Shown: piece after piece, positions 13,606-16,242 of the stretch
Layout of the letters: each line of letters starts with the position of its first letter
How positions within the stretch are numbered: the stretch's first letter is position 1
From: JBCDBL01 sp039183635
GTDB taxonomy: Bacteria; Pseudomonadota; Alphaproteobacteria; Caulobacterales; Parvularculaceae
Direction of reading: 5' to 3'
Assembly (NCBI GenBank): GCA_039183635.1
Contig: JBCDBL010000099.1
Coordinates: 1 to 16,242, forward strand
Length of the DNA stretch: 16,242 bases
The notes under the pieces: model-generated
Databases searched by the model: none
What the model was told of the DNA's origin: nothing
Seen by the model: the letters and a program-made list of their open reading frames with translations, nothing else
Translations under genes and position numbers: made by a program

Positions 13606-15099
13606 ATGGCCAAAAAACAAAAGCAGTTTCGCCCCAAGCCCCGGTCGCCGCGGGGGTTTGTTGATCGCCTGGATGCTGAGCTCGCCGCTGAACGCCAGAT
13701 CCTGTCCCGGGTGACGGAGGTCTATCGCGCCTACGGGTATGACGCGCTGGAGACGCCGGCGTTCGAATACGCCGATGCGCTCGGCAAATTTCTTCCCGAT
13801 GCGGACCGGCCGAACCAGGGGGTGTTCTCCCTCCAGGACGACGATGATCAGTGGATGTCGCTGCGTTATGACCTGACGGCGCCCCTGGCGCGGTTCGTCG
13901 CGGCTCACTACGACGCTTTGCCGAAACCGTTCCGGCGCTACCAGACGGGGCGGGTGTGGCGCAATGAAAAGCCCGGACCCGGACGGTTTCGCGAGTTTAC
14001 CCAGTGCGACGCCGACAGCGTCGGCGCGCCGGGCGCGGCGGCGGACGCGGAAATGTGCATGATGCTGGCTGAGGCGATGGAGGCGGCCGGCGTCGCCCGA
14101 GGCGATTATGTGGTGCGCATCAACAACCGCAAGGCCCTGAACGGTTTGTTGCAGACCGCCGGCCTTGCCGGCGAGGAGGATGCGGACAAACGGCTCACGG
14201 TTCTGCGCGCCATGGACAAGCTCGACCGCCTCGGCGAGGAGGGGGTGAAGCTGTTGCTCGGCGGCGGGCGCAAGGACGCCTCCGGAGATTTCACCGAAGG
14301 CGCCGGTTTGTCCGGGGACCAGATCGACACCGTGATGGCCTTCATGACGGCGAAAGGCGCAAACTCCGAAGAGACCGTGCGCCGCCTCGCCGACATTGTC
14401 GGCGGGACTGACGCCGGCGCGGCAGGCGTTGAAGAGCTCGCCCAAATGGCGGAGATCTTCGCCGCCCTCGGCTTCGGGGACGACCGCATGGAAGTGGATT
14501 TGTCCGTGGTCCGCGGTCTTGAATATTACACGGGGCCTGTGTTCGAGGCGGAGCTGACTTTCGAAGTGGAGGACGACAAGGGCCGGCCGATCCGGTTCGG
14601 CTCCGTCGGCTCCGGCGGGCGCTACGACGATCTTGTGAAGCGGTTCAAAGGCGTCGAAGTGCCGGCCACGGGCGTTTCCGTCGGCGTCTCCCGCCTGATC
14701 AGCGCGTTGCAGGCCAAAGGCGCCCTTAGCGCCGGCGGTGCGGCCGGCCCCGTCATCGTGCTCGCCCTGGAGGCGGACAGGATGGCGGCCTATCAGGGGA
14801 TGGCGGCGGCCTTGCGCGCGGCGGGCGTCCGGGCCGAGGTCTATCTCGGCGGGGCCGGCATGCGGGCGCAAGTAAAGTACGCGGACAAACGCGCCGCCCC
14901 GCTCGCCGTCATTCAAGGCGAGGACGAACGCGCCGCCGGCGAGGTGACCATAAAGGACCTTGTCTTGGGCGCGCAGTTATCGTCGCAAATCGGTGACAAC
15001 AAAGCCTGGCGGGAAGACCAGCCGGCGCAATTTTCCGTGTCCGAAGACAAGCTTGTGGACGCGGTGAAGGAGACGCTCGCGCGTCACAGAAGCGACTAA
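13606..15099 (+). CDS. hisS: Histidine--tRNA ligase, alphaproteobacterial type
   Basis: HisRS charges tRNA-His with histidine in the cytoplasm and is essential. The protein has 497 residues, longer than the roughly 424 of E. coli. Class II motifs are motif 2 in RVWRNEKPGPGRFREFTQCD, the histidine-binding signature GLEYYTGPVFEAEL, and motif 3 in GSGGRYDDLV. The C-terminal anticodon-binding domain spans about 390-497. The FTQCDAD wording of motif 2 is closer to the archaeal/eukaryotic form than to the E. coli form, as reported for one group of alphaproteobacteria. No Shine-Dalgarno is seen in the 25-base AT-rich leader. A candidate -10 (TATAGT, 13576-13581) lies at the toxin stop, with TTGCCG or TTGCTT upstream at poor spacings of 15 and 19. 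It is followed 17 bases later by the DUF1330 gene. Confidence 0.96.
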   Translation: MAKKQKQFRPKPRSPRGFVDRLDAELAAERQILSRVTEVYRAYGYDALETPAFEYADALGKFLPDADRPNQGVFSLQDDDDQWMSLRYDLTAPLARFVAAHYDALPKPFRRYQTGRVWRNEKPGPGRFREFTQCDADSVGAPGAAADAEMCMMLAEAMEAAGVARGDYVVRINNRKALNGLLQTAGLAGEEDADKRLTVLRAMDKLDRLGEEGVKLLLGGGRKDASGDFTEGAGLSGDQIDTVMAFMTAKGANSEETVRRLADIVGGTDAGAAGVEELAQMAEIFAALGFGDDRMEVDLSVVRGLEYYTGPVFEAELTFEVEDDKGRPIRFGSVGSGGRYDDLVKRFKGVEVPATGVSVGVSRLISALQAKGALSAGGAAGPVIVLALEADRMAAYQGMAAALRAAGVRAEVYLGGAGMRAQVKYADKRAAPLAVIQGEDERAAGEVTIKDLVLGAQLSSQIGDNKAWREDQPAQFSVSEDKLVDAVKETLARHRSD

Positions 15100-15116
15100 A
15101 GCAACGGAGGAATTCT

Positions 15117-15551
15117 ATGACCGCATACGTCAACCCCACGCCGGAGCAGTTCGGCGCCATGGCCAAACTGGACGAGCCGGGGCCGATCCATATGCTGAAC
15201 CTCTTGGCGTTTCGGGAAAAGGCGGCCTATGCGGACGACCACCCGTTCGCGGAAAAGGGCCTGTCCGGGGCGGAGGCGTATCAGGCCTACGGCGCGGAAA
15301 GCGGTCCGATTTTTCAAGCCGTCGGCGGTCGGATCGCGTTTGCCTGGACCCCGCGGGTGACGGTGATCGGCCCGGAGGATGAGCGCTGGGACATGGCCTT
15401 CGTCGCGGAGTATCCCACTGTCGGCGCCTTCATCGATATGGTGAAAAACCCGGACTATCAGGTCGCGGTCGCCCATAGAAATGCGGCGATTGAAAATTCA
15501 CGCCTCATCCGCCTTAGGCCCGAAGAGACCGGCGCGGGGTTTGCGGGGTGA
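15117..15551 (+). CDS. DUF1330 family protein
   Basis: The protein has 144 residues and starts six bases after a strong GGAGG (15106-15110). PIHMLNLLAFREKAAY, the central GLSGAEAYQAYG, and the later EYPTVGAFIDMVKNPDYQV and AHRNAAIENSRLI match DUF1330, small ferredoxin-like alpha/beta-barrel dimers related to Dabb/EthD-type proteins. No enzymatic activity is established for the family. No signal peptide is present. The 17-base gap after hisS indicates an operon with it; whether this reflects a functional link is unknown. Confidence 0.87.
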   Translation: MTAYVNPTPEQFGAMAKLDEPGPIHMLNLLAFREKAAYADDHPFAEKGLSGAEAYQAYGAESGPIFQAVGGRIAFAWTPRVTVIGPEDERWDMAFVAEYPTVGAFIDMVKNPDYQVAVAHRNAAIENSRLIRLRPEETGAGFAG

Positions 15552-15601
15552 CAGCCCGCGCCGCTCGGCGATGTCCCGCGCGTGCGCTATCTTAAAGCGT
15601 T

Positions 15602-16242
15602 ATGAGCGACGTTAAGCTGAAGCCCGCCCGCCTGCCGAAGGCGTTTTCCGACTGGTTCGCCGGGCGCGGCTGGAAAGCGCGGCCCCACCAGACGGCGATG
15701 CTCGCCGCCGCCAGGGCGGGGCTGTCGACCTTGCTGATCGCGCCCACGGGCGGGGGCAAGACCCTCGCCGGGTTTTTGCCGTCCCTTGTCGCGTTGTCGA
15801 AGCGGGCCGCGCCGAAACCGGGGGCGCCCCGGCCCGGTCTGCACACGCTCTATATTTCACCCCTGAAGGCCCTCGCCGTCGATGTCGCCCGCAATGTCGA
15901 GGCGCCCGTCGCCGAAATGGGTCTCGACATTCGCGTGGAGACCCGCACCGGGGACACGCCGCCGGCGAAGCGGCGGCGGCAGAAGGACAACCCGCCGGAT
16001 ATTCTGTTCACGACGCCGGAGCAATTGGCGCTGCTGCTGGCCGACGCTGGCGCGGCGCGGTTTTTTAAAAATCTCGACTGCGTCATTCTCGATGAAATCC
16101 ATTCCCTCGTGGCGTCGAAACGGGGGGATTTGCTGGCCCTCGGCCTCGCGCGGCTGCGGCGTCTTGCGCCCGATGCGCGCATGACGGGACTGTCCGCCAC
16201 GGTGCATGATCCCGAACGCTTGCGCCGGTTTCTGGTTCCGCA
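15602..16242 (+). CDS. DEXH-box helicase, Lhr-like / DNA-ligase-associated type (3' end outside window)
   Basis: The frame is open from ATG 15602 to the right edge, giving 213 residues of the N-terminal RecA domain. In order it shows the Q-like RPHQ, Walker A APTGGGKTLAGF (about 47-58), motif Ia YISPLKALAVD, motif Ib TTPEQLALLL, Walker B DEIH (about 164-167) and motif III SATV. This is a superfamily 2 helicase; the spacing and wording match the Lhr-like DEXH helicase usually encoded with an ATP-dependent DNA ligase and a metallo-beta-lactamase-type exonuclease in a DNA-damage-response cluster. Those partners would lie beyond the right edge, so this is a prediction. No strong ribosome-binding site precedes the ATG, 50 bases after the DUF1330 stop. 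DNA repair is inferred. Confidence 0.9.
   Translation, partial: MSDVKLKPARLPKAFSDWFAGRGWKARPHQTAMLAAARAGLSTLLIAPTGGGKTLAGFLPSLVALSKRAAPKPGAPRPGLHTLYISPLKALAVDVARNVEAPVAEMGLDIRVETRTGDTPPAKRRRQKDNPPDILFTTPEQLALLLADAGAARFFKNLDCVILDEIHSLVASKRGDLLALGLARLRRLAPDARMTGLSATVHDPERLRRFLVP

Noticed and set aside
13507..14916. Minus-strand open frame of 469 codons across hisS
   Set aside because: It is fully antisense to an unmistakable HisRS with all class II motifs. The product has no recognisable domain.

Overview
The window reads as a GC-rich alphaproteobacterial chromosome segment, most like the Caulobacterales/Hyphomonadales/Parvularculales group. The reasons are a DivJ/PleC-type histidine kinase, a SapC-family protein, DUF1491 and DUF1330 proteins, an ScsB-like disulfide reductase paired with an envelope redoxin, and a histidyl-tRNA synthetase of the alphaproteobacterial type. 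No insertion sequence, phage gene, tRNA, rRNA or CRISPR array was found. Taxonomy is inferred from protein flavour only.

Left part (1-5400): the 3' end of a TonB-dependent outer-membrane receptor enters from the left edge. It converges, across a hairpin terminator, on a minus-strand gene for an unrecognised exported protein with four C-terminal cysteines. A divergent promoter region of about 290 bases leads into a six-TM PAS histidine kinase of DivJ type, whose stop codon overlaps the GTG start of a DUF1491 gene. A stretch with two hairpins separates this operon from a small hypothetical gene, which overlaps tail to tail by three bases with a minus-strand gene for a small membrane-anchored protein.

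Middle part (5600-10670): a DEDDh 3'-5' exonuclease and a SapC-family protein are followed by an 11-bp inverted repeat. Next is a two-gene envelope redox operon, a DsbD/ScsB-like electron transporter followed by an exported redoxin. A hairpin-forming intergenic segment and a minus-strand gene for a small single-pass membrane protein close this part.

Right part (10800-16242): phosphoglucose isomerase (pgi) and histidyl-tRNA synthetase (hisS) flank a two-gene toxin-antitoxin module made of an HTH antitoxin and a PIN-domain RNase. The module is preceded by a very AT-rich, repeat-filled promoter. hisS is followed closely by a DUF1330 gene, and the window ends inside a DEXH helicase gene of the Lhr-like, DNA-ligase-associated type.

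The most interesting parts are the toxin-antitoxin module wedged directly upstream of the essential hisS, the ScsB-redoxin pair with its atypical cysteine motif and upstream inverted repeat, and the kinase-DUF1491 coupling. None can be called a wholly new system from sequence alone.
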